From contig NMRB01000340.1 in the NCBI GenBank assembly GCA_002633025.1, positions 12,521-76,520 on the forward strand: a stretch of 64,000 nucleotides of DNA, in the 5' to 3' direction. Positions 48,768 to 61,010 of the stretch are shown piece by piece. The notes under the pieces are model-generated. The model had not been told where the DNA came from. It saw nothing but the letters and a program-made list of their open reading frames with translations, and made no database searches. Every line of letters begins with the position of its first letter. Positions within the stretch are counted from its first letter, which is position 1. Source of the stretch: Notospermus geniculatus (Eukaryota; Nemertea; Pilidiophora; Heteronemertea; Lineidae). The translations under genes and the position numbers were made by a program.

Positions 48768-51180
48768 ATTGATCATCCGGGATCCTTTTTTCTATGAGGG
48801 TGTTCTCAAATTGTACCCCAGATGCGCTGCGCCAAATGACTTGATCATTTTAACCAGATATTTTCACCAACAATACACGCTAGTGTCAATTTATTCAACC
48901 TCGTTAATGTGACTTGTAAATTATATACTTGTGCAGTCGAAAGGTGGCATGCTTGAAGACAAACGACAAATTGATGGCAAAAAGCCTCGTACCAATTCGC
49001 TAGGTGCATATTAAACCAATCCCAAGCGATAGTCTCCTCGGCTAATTATGCCCTGACATGCTTTTTGTGTTACGAAAACCTTTATTACTAAAGACAAATG
49101 GGAAAATAACAAAAATCATCAGCAATGGGGGTTGTTTGCGAGGATTTCAGAGTGCTGACAGGTTTGGCTACGGCTGCAGAGGGTGGTAGCGATATATTGA
49201 CATTGGTAATTAAAATGGGCGGGGGTTTTCTTGATTGGGTCAGTTTCAGACGACATCGCGGTGTTAAATTTCACTTTGGTTTTGATGGATCTTTTGCATC
49301 GATGGGAAAACCCCAGAATTAATCATCATGATGTCACTGCTACATCCTGGAAGGTCATCCAAGTGATGTCGGTGGTGACCGCCCAGCCGACTGCCTCAAT
49401 GATTAACCTGACACTAAGTTAATTGGCACGCGGGAACTTAAATCAGGCATGAGAAGTAATCATCTTTCCTCCCCCTTTCCTGATTGTCAAGAATCCATTT
49501 ACACCTTCCCTTCTGATATTGCTCCACCAAGGGTTACACTTGGTATTTGGTCTATTTCACCTGGCAAGAACCGATGGAAGGCCTAGCCTGACTCCCAAGA
49601 TAGGCATGTGGAAAAAAGGCCTTGAACCTCTCTCAACATGAGTACTTACTCAAAATCACTGGCTTTTAAAAAATCTCTCAACATGGCTTCTTATTCCAAA
49701 ATTTTCAGATTTTTAAATTCTAAGACAAGGGTAGAAATAGCCAGTTTCAGGAAGTTACCCGAAATACCCGTAGACTTTGTACTTTCCCCGAGTTGAGAGT
49801 ACTAAAAAAAAGTACTATGGACTTAAAATCTCAGTCCTGAATGATGGTCCCTGGTAATGGTATGATGACTGTCAGTCAGATGTCCTGACAACCTTGGATA
49901 ATGCCCTAAAATTCCAGTAAATGCTTCAATTGCCTCCAATTATGTTCTTAAAAGTTGAAATGTGAATGACATCCTCAATGGCAATTCATCATAAATCTAT
50001 TTTAAGCGTATTTTTGTGCCTCATTCCCCAAGCAGCAATTCATAAACGCGAACACGCGACAATTTACCATATGTCCAAATCTGTGTGCAAAATAACCCCA
50101 AATGAAAACTCCTTTAATCAACCCTTGATTGATTGCGCCAAGATGGATGTCTTTTTGATACGGTGCACATCTTTCTTAGCTTGAAAAATGACGCCAGTGA
50201 CGGCACAAGCCCGGAGATGAAGGCGGTGCATTGAGTCATGATGCTGGTACCATTATATATGACCAACTTTCTCCCATCTTTCATTGGGTCATCATAAAAA
50301 ACTGACTCGTCAGGTGACCCAATTTATCAACGCAGGGGAAATTTTGGGGGTTTTCACCAAAAATGGGTTCCCCTTTAAACTTCACTGTTTACTTAACTGG
50401 TTATTTGGTTATGTTTTATGATGGATACCTTCCACATCTATCATGATTAAAGTTCCTTTTGGCCCAGGATCACCAGCATAGAAGTACAATTCACATGCAA
50501 TACTGTACATCAAACACTGGTTGTGATCGTCAACTTGCCATGAAATTGACAACATGATTTAACCAGCATCTTTCTTCTTCTCTTTGTTTGTTCCTTAATC
50601 TACAATCTACAAGCCTACATAGCAACAGAAGATTTCTAAAACTTTAAAATGGATCACAAAGACTTATGTTTACTATGTACATAAAAGATGGAAAATGCAC
50701 GAAAGATGCTTGTGGGGATTATCCCTGAATGTTAATGTTTAATGTATGGTATTGGTTTTTCTCAAACAAATTCTTCAGATATTTATTTTTCATTCTTTAT
50801 TGAAAGGAGATTTTCTCTTCCTTGAAATTTTAGTTCTGGGTTCCATCTGAGCTGCTGATGTGTCTAATATTCAGATGATTTAGATCTTTCATCCTTGCAA
50901 TTTAAGACCAATAAGCTGGGAGGTTCATACAGTAGTGTCAGGTGTAACATCCCCTTGCTTGGATCTCACGTATCTTCCAGGCTCAATAATTTGAAATTTC
51001 TTACTGATACCGAGACCAACCTCAGACCAATGCCTGAAAAGATGAAGCCTTTTCACAACAAGAGGTGTTACATTTGACCCCCACTGTACCTGTTCCATAT
51101 GAGTTGGTCTTTTAACCTTTTTCTGCAGAACTTGGATGTATGACCATGTATTGATTGTCAGGTCATTAATGTACTTTCAG

Positions 51181-51348
51181 AAAGCTCCACGCCACAAAGT
51201 GCACAGTGGGGCAGTGCCGACAATTCTAGTAATAGCGGTTACCAAAATTCCCCCTATGCACAAGCTGAGGTACCTCTTAATGAGGTGCAACCTGTAGCAA
51301 CACAGGCTTCACCCATGAGGCCTTTAGAAGATGCTCATTTTAGTGGAG
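51181..51348 (+). CDS. Runx coding exon 4: Ser/Gln-rich segment
   Basis: Acceptor GTACTTTCAG and donor G|GTAAGG define 168 bases (56 codons), phase 1 at both ends. It is too short to stand out as an open frame but reads cleanly: SSTPQSAQWGSADNSSNSGY, QNSPYAQAEV and MRPLEDAHFSG. The Trp and Tyr among Ser/Gln/Pro resemble the vertebrate segment with WSYDQSYQY, a transactivation region. Frames on both sides agree (G+AA Glu on entry, G+CT Ala on exit). Skipping it would keep the frame. Confidence 0.88.
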
Positions 51349-52778
51349 GTAAGGCGGTTTGGAGTAGGCAGCTGTGATTGGACTATCCTACATGCTAATG
51401 AACTAATCATGTATATAGTGCTTGATACTAATGATTGCTTTACTTTTAACAGCTCAATATCTTCTGGATGGGATGGTGGAAAGTTTGCTTTATGTAGCAC
51501 AATGCATGAACTGACCTATCACTATCACTGCTTGTGATTGGTTCACATTCAGCCACAGGAATGGAGAAAAGAATTGGAGTAATCTGATTGGACGAGAGAT
51601 GATCAGTCTCAACTCAACTGGCACTTAAATGTTACATACATATAGCACCTCACGTACATCACTCTCAAGACTCAACAGTGGATATTACATTTGACCCATG
51701 CTGTATTAGTTCTGCTGAATGCACATTCTCATTGCACTGAATGGCGATGGCATTTAAAAGCAAGATACCGCCTGATTTCACTCTTTGCCTGATTGCAGTG
51801 CCATCTTTTGCATGATAGCTATCGCAATTTCAAATGCACAGAATGAGAATGAGAACAGAGTTCCAGCATGGAAGGAACTTAGTTTTGTCACCTAGCTTTC
51901 GAGTTCAAGGCCATGCCAACTTTGTCTCTGACATGACTGACTTTGAGAAACATGAGAAGCTATCATCCTTTTACAACAAGCATTTCTATCCATATCTAAT
52001 TGAATTATAACAGTTGCAATGCCTACACAAATGTATACATACCTGAGGGCATAGCACGTGATTGGCTGGCCTGTCACAGAACTCATGATGTAAATATCAA
52101 ATTCTCTAATACCTAGATCCAAGAAATGTGTGACATTTGATTGCGTTAAATACCGAGTTCTGATATAACGAGTTTTTACGCTGCGAATTTTCTAGATGAG
52201 TGGGATGAACACTGATGTAACCGAACAATAAAATTGTGGTGAAAATGAAAGTGACTGGTTTGTTTGATATTCCATCACAACCACAGAATAAATACGCGGT
52301 AATTCCATCATTTAATGACTGGATAAGTTTTCCATACGCGCTGGTTGTAAATTTACCATCCTATGATCTCAAATAGTGTCTCAAGGTGTTAATGATGTTT
52401 GAGATTATAATTGGCACTTATTAGAAATAAAATATCAGAATATCTAACAAAGTGCGTGGTTGCAAGTTATTGCTGTATTTCCACCGAAGTTATCACAACA
52501 GGTGTGGTGGAAAAAAGTCTCTTGAAAATAATAGCAGTGCTGTGGTTACTCATCAGTGTACCCCTGAAATGTACCAGAATGATCTCCCATCTCCCAACAT
52601 TCAATCTATTTATCTTGTCGATTTCACCAATTAAACTGAATTCATCCTTCAGAGAATTTGATTACGTCCTTCTGGTTATCCAACATTGGGATTGCTTGGG
52701 ATGTGGCAGAGGCAAATTACACAAATTTTCACCCTTGTGTCATGGTTGATATTTCCTATTTTCTGGCTGGTGTTAACC

Positions 52779-53072
52779 CTTAACCTAATAGAGCCGCCTA
52801 TTTTTTTGCACTTTCCATCTGTAGCTTTCTCCACCCTGAACCGCCACGAAATGCCACTGCATTAAGCTGAATAGAGAACAGTGTAATGAGTCAAGGCGGT
52901 TTATGGCGGTATCGGCCTCTGGAGACATGGTGGATTGTGGCACTGCCGGCAGTAATTGGTGATTTTGATTTCTACATCAGAGGTGATGAGGATTTTTGTC
53001 AAAAAGTGGGCGTGGTCTTCTAGGCGGCTCACAGCAGGGCGGTTTAGGGTGGCATGGGCTCTATTGGGTTAA
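52779..53072. mobile_element. TTAA-ended fold-back element
   Basis: The ends CCTTAACCTAATAGAGCC and GGGCTCTATTGGGTTAATG are near-perfect complements, and the inner GCCGCC / GGCGG motifs repeat. It is about 294 bases with TTAA at both borders. It is non-coding and MITE-like. Confidence 0.75.
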
Positions 53073-54579
53073 TGAAGTTGAAGTAAGAAAAGGATGGTTG
53101 AAGTAAGAACGACAAAATTAAAATTGAAATTATCTTGTGGAAGCCAAAACATGACAGGTGGGGGACACAGTTTCAGGATAAGGACATCCTGTAGTTAGGC
53201 CTACATGTATCCTGATCAGGTAGCATTCCAGGCATTTGTTTGCTTTTCCTGTCCTGACGACCTGGTCAGTCGGGTCATTATCCTCAGACCAACAGTCATC
53301 AAAGCCACAGTTCCTAAAATTAGCCTCTGTCGGCTCCAAAATCGCTCATCAGTTGTCAAAACTATTATAACTACAACACTTAAAGAGAAAAACGTGTCAT
53401 CCAAAACCAAATTGACCACAAATAAGCTAGTATTTCCTGTCCCAAATTCCCTTCTGGTTGTATTCAGATGGCACAAAGGTTCATTCCTCCATTCTACCCC
53501 ACATCCTGATCTGGGCATTCGTACATTCGTACATTCCTAGAATCAACCAGGAGTGTCACCAAGCCCACACATTATCAAAACAATGTCAAACCACACTTAT
53601 AGCCCCCTGCATGCTATAAACATTTTGGCTAACCAGATTGGCTTTTATTTGCGGAACAAATTCTCAGACAAATGTATTTAATACTAATAATAGGTATTAA
53701 CCCACTAAAACCCACAGGATCATGACCTTTTCACCCTTAATTTAGGCCCATCGCATTCTCAACAATATTACCCTACCTTTGCTGAAAGTGTAAGCACTCA
53801 GATTGCTGCACACGTGACATAGCTTTCATTTCATAGAGCTGTGGTCTTGTGATGTATGAATAAGACTTTAGCAATCCAATTCAAGTTTCAGCAATATGCA
53901 ACCTTACACTAAAGACAAGATATGAATAGGATAAAAAATATCTATTTTTGATAAGCAAGAAGTCAATCTCCAGAATTCACGAATTTTCGACCCCAACCGG
54001 GGTCTTTTTCTTTATTTTTGATAGGATGTGAAATAAACGAGCATAACCCATGCAATACCAGTGAAGGTACCAGGCCAACTATATGTTTGACATCTCAACA
54101 AACGTTTCCTTCAGATAATGTCAATGTTGTTGTCTTTCCAACTTCCCACTTCTGCACACCTACGAATACCTCTAATCACTTGACTATGAAAACAAAATGT
54201 CGGTCACCCACAGAAAAAACATCCAGTTATGCGCTTCCGTGATCACCTGAAGTGAAAATCTTTGGTAACCGGATACAAAGAACAAAACTGCAGGTGCAAA
54301 ATTTGTTTACATTTTCTTAAGATTTCATTTAGGATGTTACACTCATCTGGTTTTATGTGTTATGATTCTTGTAGAATAACTTCTTTGTAAATATGGACGT
54401 TTTTTTCTGCGTGTTACAATGAGGCCAGGGTGTCAGTGCCAAGTCAGAAATAACCAACAGATGTTAAAGTGCATATGACACAGCATTTAGAAAACTTCAC
54501 AATTATACTCCACTGCAAACGAGTACAGCACTGGTCAGATGAAAAACCCTTCTTTATTTGCCAGCCCTGGATTCTCTAG

Positions 54580-54772
54580 GTTAAAGCGAATTGATATTGA
54601 AAAAATTTGATTTAGAAATAGAATTTGAAAGGGGACAAATTTTTGGGAAAAAATGTAAACAAACTTCTCCAGAATGTCAACAAAGAAATGTTCGTGCATT
54701 CTGATTGGCTGAAATTTTGTGTTTACAAACACCAGCCAAATGAAAATAAAATCCGCTGTCAATTCACTTTAA
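54580..54772 (+). mobile_element. MITE with TTAAAGCGAAT ends, copy 2
   Basis: The left end TTAAAGCGAATTGATATTG and right end CAATTCACTTTAA bound an interior matching 14447-14641 in opposite orientation. The right end has lost the CG of GCGAAT (now CACT), as expected from CpG decay. Confidence 0.8.
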
Positions 54773-57700
54773 AAGGCTCAGAGGCCCAATTCGTGGACAA
54801 CTTCACCCTATGGAAGTCATGTCGGCTAATTTAGGTGTACCATAACTGTAACTTAACGTCAACATTATATCAACGACAACTCCCCTTTAAATGAAGTGTG
54901 CTTGTACCGGTACCTTTCATATGATTCATAACTATAATGAGATAATGATGCATTTCCACCGTTGCACATGAGAAAACAGGAATCGTATTCACTTGAATAT
55001 TTTGATACTTCCTAAGTACTTCCATCACGGCATGTGACGATGAGTGTGAAAAAAACCCTGCACCAATTAATTGCCTGTTCACTTAATTATCTGACCGTCT
55101 CATTAATTAGTTGACCTCAAGTTCTGATTGGTTAGACCTGATACGACACCCACGATTGACAGCAATGATGCAGATGTTAACCCACTGATAGCTAACCTTT
55201 CCTCACTTTTACCTAACTTGCCAAATTTGAATACCTCTATCTGTCCAAAGTTTTCTATTAATTTCTTGAATTTTCTTTACTTTCCTGTTAATTGAAATAC
55301 TTGTTGTATAACTACCATATGAAAAACTAGAAATTTCATTAAATTTTCTGTTTGTATTCCAAAAAATATGCGACAACTGCTGCTGCTTTTGTTGACATAT
55401 TTTCAAAAAATACAGCATCCAGCCAACCCAGACCATATTCTCATTAATATGCGAGCTGCAAAATAAGTCGCATAAATCACTGAAGTTTTATTTGATTAAA
55501 TCAATTGTTCCAATTTCTCCGTCCCCGTGCACCAAGTGTCTGCGGAATAATTTGGGTAGCACTCAAAACACGTCATAATTGCTGGCGGCCCCTGGCCTGG
55601 CTGTACACGAAACCACTCAAGATGAAGCTCGAGGGGAACGTGGGTTGGCGAGTAACTGGGCACTTAGTTGCATCCTAAAAAGTGGTCTTTTTTCCCCCAG
55701 TGAAATTGATTACGGTGAAAAAATGGCAATAAAAATTGCCAATTGAGTGCTCATTGGAAAATCGAGTAATTTCATATGACGACTTTAATGGATATGGGCC
55801 TGCATCAAATTGAAAAGACTCGGAATAATCGTGCTCCGTCAGACATTGTTCTGCCTTCATTTGATTACTACAAGCTATGAATATTACGACGCACAGAATA
55901 CGTTTAGGAAACCGCCCACAGTAAAATCACCAAGGATCATTTTTTACCTGTTTGGTCTTTTAAAATCAACTGATTTGATAAATAATGCAACTTAATGAAA
56001 GGTTTGATAATAGATTTGTGTTCGTATTGGACAATAGTTAGGATATTTCTTTTCATTTCAGGCACTTAGAGGTACGGCATGTTTTCTTGTAGCGTTTTCA
56101 ACATAATAACTTTTACATGAATTTTCACGTAGGAAACAATTCTATGAAACATGCAGCCCAGTTTTCATCGTCTGATCTTGGTTTTCACGCGACAATCATA
56201 ACTTTTGTCAACATCAATCTTGGTAGCTAATCTGAGTTTGTATTCATTGATCAAGATTCACAATGAAGTTTGCAATCGGTGAAATGAATAAAGGGTCACT
56301 TTGATTCTGGGGGCGTCGGGGTTCTGACTGTCAATTTTGTCAGTGTCTCCTGGGTTACTGGTCTCCTTCTGCCTTAGATCTTACCACACTCTGAAGGTCG
56401 CAAGAAGTCACAAAAATAAAGTCCATAAGTACCATAGAAGTGAGGATAGTTGAAAAAATAATTGGGTTTTTATTCCATGGGTTGCTTTGAATATCTCGTC
56501 AAAATCACTGCTAATTAAGTTTATTTTAATGACCTTTTACGATATTTTTCAGGCTTGTTACGCTGATTTTCATTTAGCGTTCAATGATGAGAGTTTCCCT
56601 TGTATTGTTAAGAAGATTTATTTTCGGGCAGATCCTGTTCCCGTGCTTTATTGTGTCAATTTTCATATAATCATCTCCCTGGGGTCAAACCTTGCTTCTT
56701 TGCTTCAAATGTTAAGCTTTTTTGAATTGATTCTGAAATTTCAAACTTCATGATGCCGGAAGCTGTGATGATACAGCAGATAGTAACCATTGTTTCATGA
56801 AAACCCACTCAAAAGTTGTAGCATCCATCGGGAGGAGTCTCAGAGGAGAGTAAAACTACATCCTTTCAAGACCATAATCATCTAATTTGGCAGGCCGTTT
56901 GTTTAATAATTTTGATGAAGTTATCTTGATTAAGCTCTTTTTAGTTTTATGAACTTTGATTACAATCAACTGATTTTGAAAATTTGTGCTGAAAAAGCAG
57001 CCTATTGCTCCAGAGTTCCCCCTGGGCAATGTATTTTACTCATGGCGCCACTTCCAAAAATTGCATCACCCTGGGTCAGACCCGAAGGCAGATAAAGGGG
57101 CCCTGGAGGCTGCTTGCCATGGGCTAGTGTTAGTACAACAAACACATCACAGGTGGCGCCAGCAACTGAGAAACAATGAATTGAGCCCAAATGTTGACAT
57201 ATGTGTGAGAATAATGTCTGGGATAACCCGTCGGAAGTCGCTGAGTGATCAACAAGGGTTGTAAGATTGCCTGTGCATTGAACTGCTATTGTTCACCTTT
57301 TACGTGGTACGTTTCGGCTATTGAAATGTGCGGGTTCACCAAGGCCATTAACACTTTCCTCAAACGCGACATCCGATGGGTTTTCCTAGACCGCCACACA
57401 TATAGTGCCTTTTACTGGCAAAAGTATGTCAGCGTTTGATCCTCATACCTTCTCAAAATGCCTATCAGGAGCTGCGTCTGACGGCCCTTTCAGATTCAAA
57501 TTAGAAAAAGAACATGGAGGACTGAATTATGAGCAACTTTTCTTCTGTCTGGTTGAGTGAATGTCTTGGAGTAGCTACTTCAGCTATGAGATAAGGCTAC
57601 AGGGGTTAATCAGTACATTGTCAGACAAATGGCTAACATTGACCCCTAAATCACCTGCACCTAAAACAATATCGCTCGATGCCTTATATGGTATCGGATA

Positions 57701-58587
57701 GTCAATCTAGCAGCCAATCAAATCATTTGCGAGACCAGGAAAAACAATATCAATTGTCAGAGGGCTCTTTTCCCGGCATGGTACGCCACAGTGGTCACAA
57801 ATTACACCCAAGTCTGACATCAGGGTTAGAGTTTAAATTTCCACGTCTTCTAAATTGATGTAGCGTTATTGATGTCACCCATGACACCATGTCAAAATGA
57901 TCTCCAGGTTCATTGTTTGGGTCCATTGTGTCAGTTCTGATGGTGGCGTTCTGTCTGTGGTCTCTTAGCCAGCGCCAGCAGCTTGCCCCTGTGGCCTCCG
58001 GTCATTCAGACAGGCTTCCAGCCTGGCGGCTCAAATATCACCCTCGGGGAATAGCGGCTTATCATACCAGCATGTTCTTTGAGATGGATTATGTAGTTCG
58101 GGGTAGGGATTTATAATAAGTTTGTCTTGCTGAACAAAGGCTAGCCGCAGTCAAATCTTAGATTTATTTCAATATGAATGGGCGAATGCACATTGTAATT
58201 AAATTCTAAATTCAGTGGTTTTTTGACGTTTAGGGATTTCTTCTATAATTAGCATTTTTGGTCAATTCCTCTTTCAGTAATGAACATTGGAGCAAAATGT
58301 GGTTTAAGATGAAATATTTTGGGAAAATCATGAGTTTGTGTATCCTTTCATTGTGTCTTTATTACAGGTTGATGATGGACACAGAACTAGAGAATGATTG
58401 TACTTTTCACTGAAGTTCATGTTCTCACGACACAGACGCTATGTGACAAGTACATGTATTTGTTAAAGATGACTTTGTACCAGTAGACATGACTGAACAT
58501 CATTAAGTCCCCTGGTGAAACTTTCCACGCTGAACGTGTTGACCTATTGATTCTGGAATCGCCGGGTAGCCATCGGTAATTGGTTAA

Positions 58588-59245
58588 AAGGTTGGGGAGA
58601 CCTGATAGGCTACAAGTTCATTTCACCATAAAGCTTTGAATAATAGCATCAACCAGACGTGGTAATCGACATGGGGTTGATAAAGTCAAAGATAGATGTA
58701 TTAATTATATAGGTGTGAGGCATCCCTTGTCAATTTCACTGAGAGTTGATCGCAAAGTTCTGTTGATTAAATTTGGATGGAATACGTTGTATTTGCAGAG
58801 ATAAACAGCAACAGAGATCGGCTGAACTAAGATGAAACGCCACCTTGTAATTGGCAAGTCGATGAGTGTAAAATGCCCGATGGGGTGGATTTCCTTTTGA
58901 CACTTATCAGGCATGTAAGGTTGGGGAGACCTGATAGGCTACAAGTTCATTTCACCATAAAGCTTTGAATAATAGCATCAACCAGACGTGGTAATCGACA
59001 TGGGGTTGTTAAAGTCAAAGATAGATGTATTAATTATACAGGTGTGAGGCATCCCTTGTCAATTTCACTGAGAGTTGATCGCAAAGTTCTGTTGATTAAA
59101 TTTGGATGGAATACGTTGTATTTGCAGAGATAAACAGCAACAGAGATCGGCTGAACTAAGATGAAACGCCACCTTGTAATTGGCAAGTCGATGAGTGTAA
59201 AATGCCCAATGGGATGGATTTCCTTTTGACACATATCAGACATGG
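58588..59245 (+). repeat. 329-base tandem duplication
   Basis: Copy 1 (58588-58916) and copy 2 (58917-59245) are head to tail at an offset of 329 bases and differ at few sites (for example TGATAAAG/TGTTAAAG, GGCATGTAAG/GACATGGATC). It sits about 300 bases before the last Runx exon. Confidence 0.92.
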
Positions 59246-59538
59246 ATCAGGGGGGGGGGCTTTCGGCCAACAAACCTGTAAAATTGACAGTGAAATCCTG
59301 AAATTTGGAGCAAATCATTGAAATTCACTGCAGATTTCAATGTGTCTAGCACAGTGCGCCCCCTCTGTTCCGATATCGTGGATCCACCCCTGCATATCTT
59401 GTGAGAATTTCATCCTTGCTTTGTCTCATCTTTTTTCCTCATAATACCAGCCAGGTGTCTGTCTTCCTACAGGTTATCAAGGACCATCTTCACATCAAGT
59501 TATCAAATTTTATCAAATCTTCCTTTCTGTATTTTCAG

Positions 59539-60440
59539 CTCTTGCGCCTCACCATCACCACCAGGCATCACACGATGGACACCTAGTGGAATCACGGGTA
59601 TCTGGCCTCCACGGATCCGAGGTTTCACCAGCATCACGGCAAGAACTATCGCCGTCGGATAATCGTCAGCTGCAGCTGCTTTCTGACACAACACGAAACG
59701 AACGGGGAAATTCTGACACGCATCTCAGCCTGGAAGCTCGCCTTCCAATGGATTCCAGACTTCCAGTCGTACTGCCACGATATCACGCGGAATTGAGATT
59801 CACAGACCCGCGATTCTCAGAGCATCATTTAATGGACCCACGACATATCTTTTCATCCACACCAAGTCTTTATCATGGTAGCTCAAACTCCGCTCTCCTG
59901 GAGCAAAGTCGTGCCATTACAACTCTACATCTGCCCGTCTCGCACAGTGGATACCCCCTAATCTCAGCCCATGGATTCTTCGGTTCAGCTAGTCCCCAGA
60001 CATCTCTTGCTACAACGCCGTATCTCAATACTTCGCCATCAGTGTTACCGACCTCATTCCTATACCCGCATCTCTACAGCAACCCCTCAGCATCATCCTA
60101 TCAACATGACCTGTACAACCAGTTGCATCGTCATGGTGAACGAAGTGATGTTCGGCCCTATGAACTTGCACTAGGAGGCAGGAATAGTGACATTGCACGC
60201 ACAGCACTCGGGCCTTTGGCATCATCTGCACAAACATTACCAAATTCGTCACAGACTCATACCGATGATAGTTCCTCATCGAGCAGCAATACACGCGAAA
60301 CTTCACGCAATTCCGAACAAACCGCAGAGAGTACAACCAGTACGCAAAAGTCAGTTCCAACAACACATTCATCAACACAGGACACAACAACAACATCTAG
60401 TTCATCTTCTCAGGATCCTGCCGTCTGGCGGCCATATTGA
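59539..60440 (+). CDS. Runx last coding exon: C-terminal regulatory region
   Basis: Acceptor CTGTATTTTCAG; the first two bases CT complete an Ala codon, then LAPHHHHQASHDGHLVESRV. The exon encodes 300 residues. LRFTDPRF and LMDPRH match the paired DPR motifs of vertebrate RUNX. SFLYPHLYSNPSASSY matches the aromatic SYHLYYGASAGSYQ region. A Ser/Thr/Gln-rich tail with short Ser and Thr runs precedes VWRPY at 60423-60437, then TGA. VWRPY binds Groucho/TLE co-repressors and is the defining C-terminus of the family. A Gly-rich loop or a long poly-Ala tract, as in RUNX2, is not seen. Confidence 0.96.
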
Positions 60441-61010
60441 TTACCAAATTGCGTAATAACCAATTGGCCTTGTTCACATCGTGCTGGCCATATTGTATAC
60501 TAACCCTAGTCCTCAAATTCCAAATTGGTGGATATAAACAACTGTATAACATGACTGAAAATTTTCGTGGCCATATTATTGTGAAGAAAGTGGATGACTT
60601 TCACACCTGTACCAGTTGCTTGAGGTGAAATCTATTTAGTGTATATTGTGTATTTATTTATTACTTTTCCATGGGTTGTGTGCACTTCCTCAGAAGTCTA
60701 TCACATGTATCAGGGACTTGAAATCCCAATGGCTGAAAATCCTTGTTTAGTGGCCTCACTTGCCTTAGTTTCCATAACAAATGGTAGAACCACGAACTGG
60801 GATAATTATTCAGTGCACCATGTAAATAGAGTGAATATTTTTGTCACTGCTATTATGATTCTCGAGTGCAGATTTGACGAAGTTGCTAAAATGTACTGCC
60901 AATGCCTGTGTCTTCTCTCAACTACCGGTAATCATTGCTTGTTGTAAAGTTATACACATGACGTATTCTTAAATATATTCGCCAGTGGCAGTTCGTTGAA
61001 GAGAATGAGC
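60441..61010 (+). other. Probable Runx 3' UTR (proximal part)
   Basis: AT-rich DNA follows the stop. ATTTATTTATT at 60652-60662 is an AU-rich instability element and TGTAAATA at 60821-60828 fits the Pumilio response element. No AATAAA occurs before 61395, which lies in a repeat; others are at 61917, 62365 and 62559. The poly(A) site cannot be chosen by eye. Confidence 0.5.

Larger units (their letters stand above)
46137..51180 (+). other. Runx intron 3 (5.0 kb)
   Basis: Donor GTTTGT and acceptor TGTACTTTCAG, phase 1. It contains the 222-base duplicated segments and a single N at 48208. No additional exon is supported. Confidence 0.88.
51349..59538 (+). other. Runx intron 4 (8.2 kb)
   Basis: Donor GTAAGG and acceptor CTGTATTTTCAG, phase 1. 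It contains a TTAA-ended fold-back at 52779-53072, a second copy of the TTAAAGCGAAT MITE at 54580-54772 and the 329-base tandem duplication at 58588-59245. No other coding exon is supported. Confidence 0.88.

Noticed and set aside
60425-60439. The bases CTGGCGGCCATATTG at the Runx stop also occur in the direct repeat at 1349-1363 and 1494-1508
   Set aside because: Fifteen-base matches between unrelated places are expected a few times in a window this size, and here the bases are fixed by the VWRPY codons. No similarity extends beyond the match.
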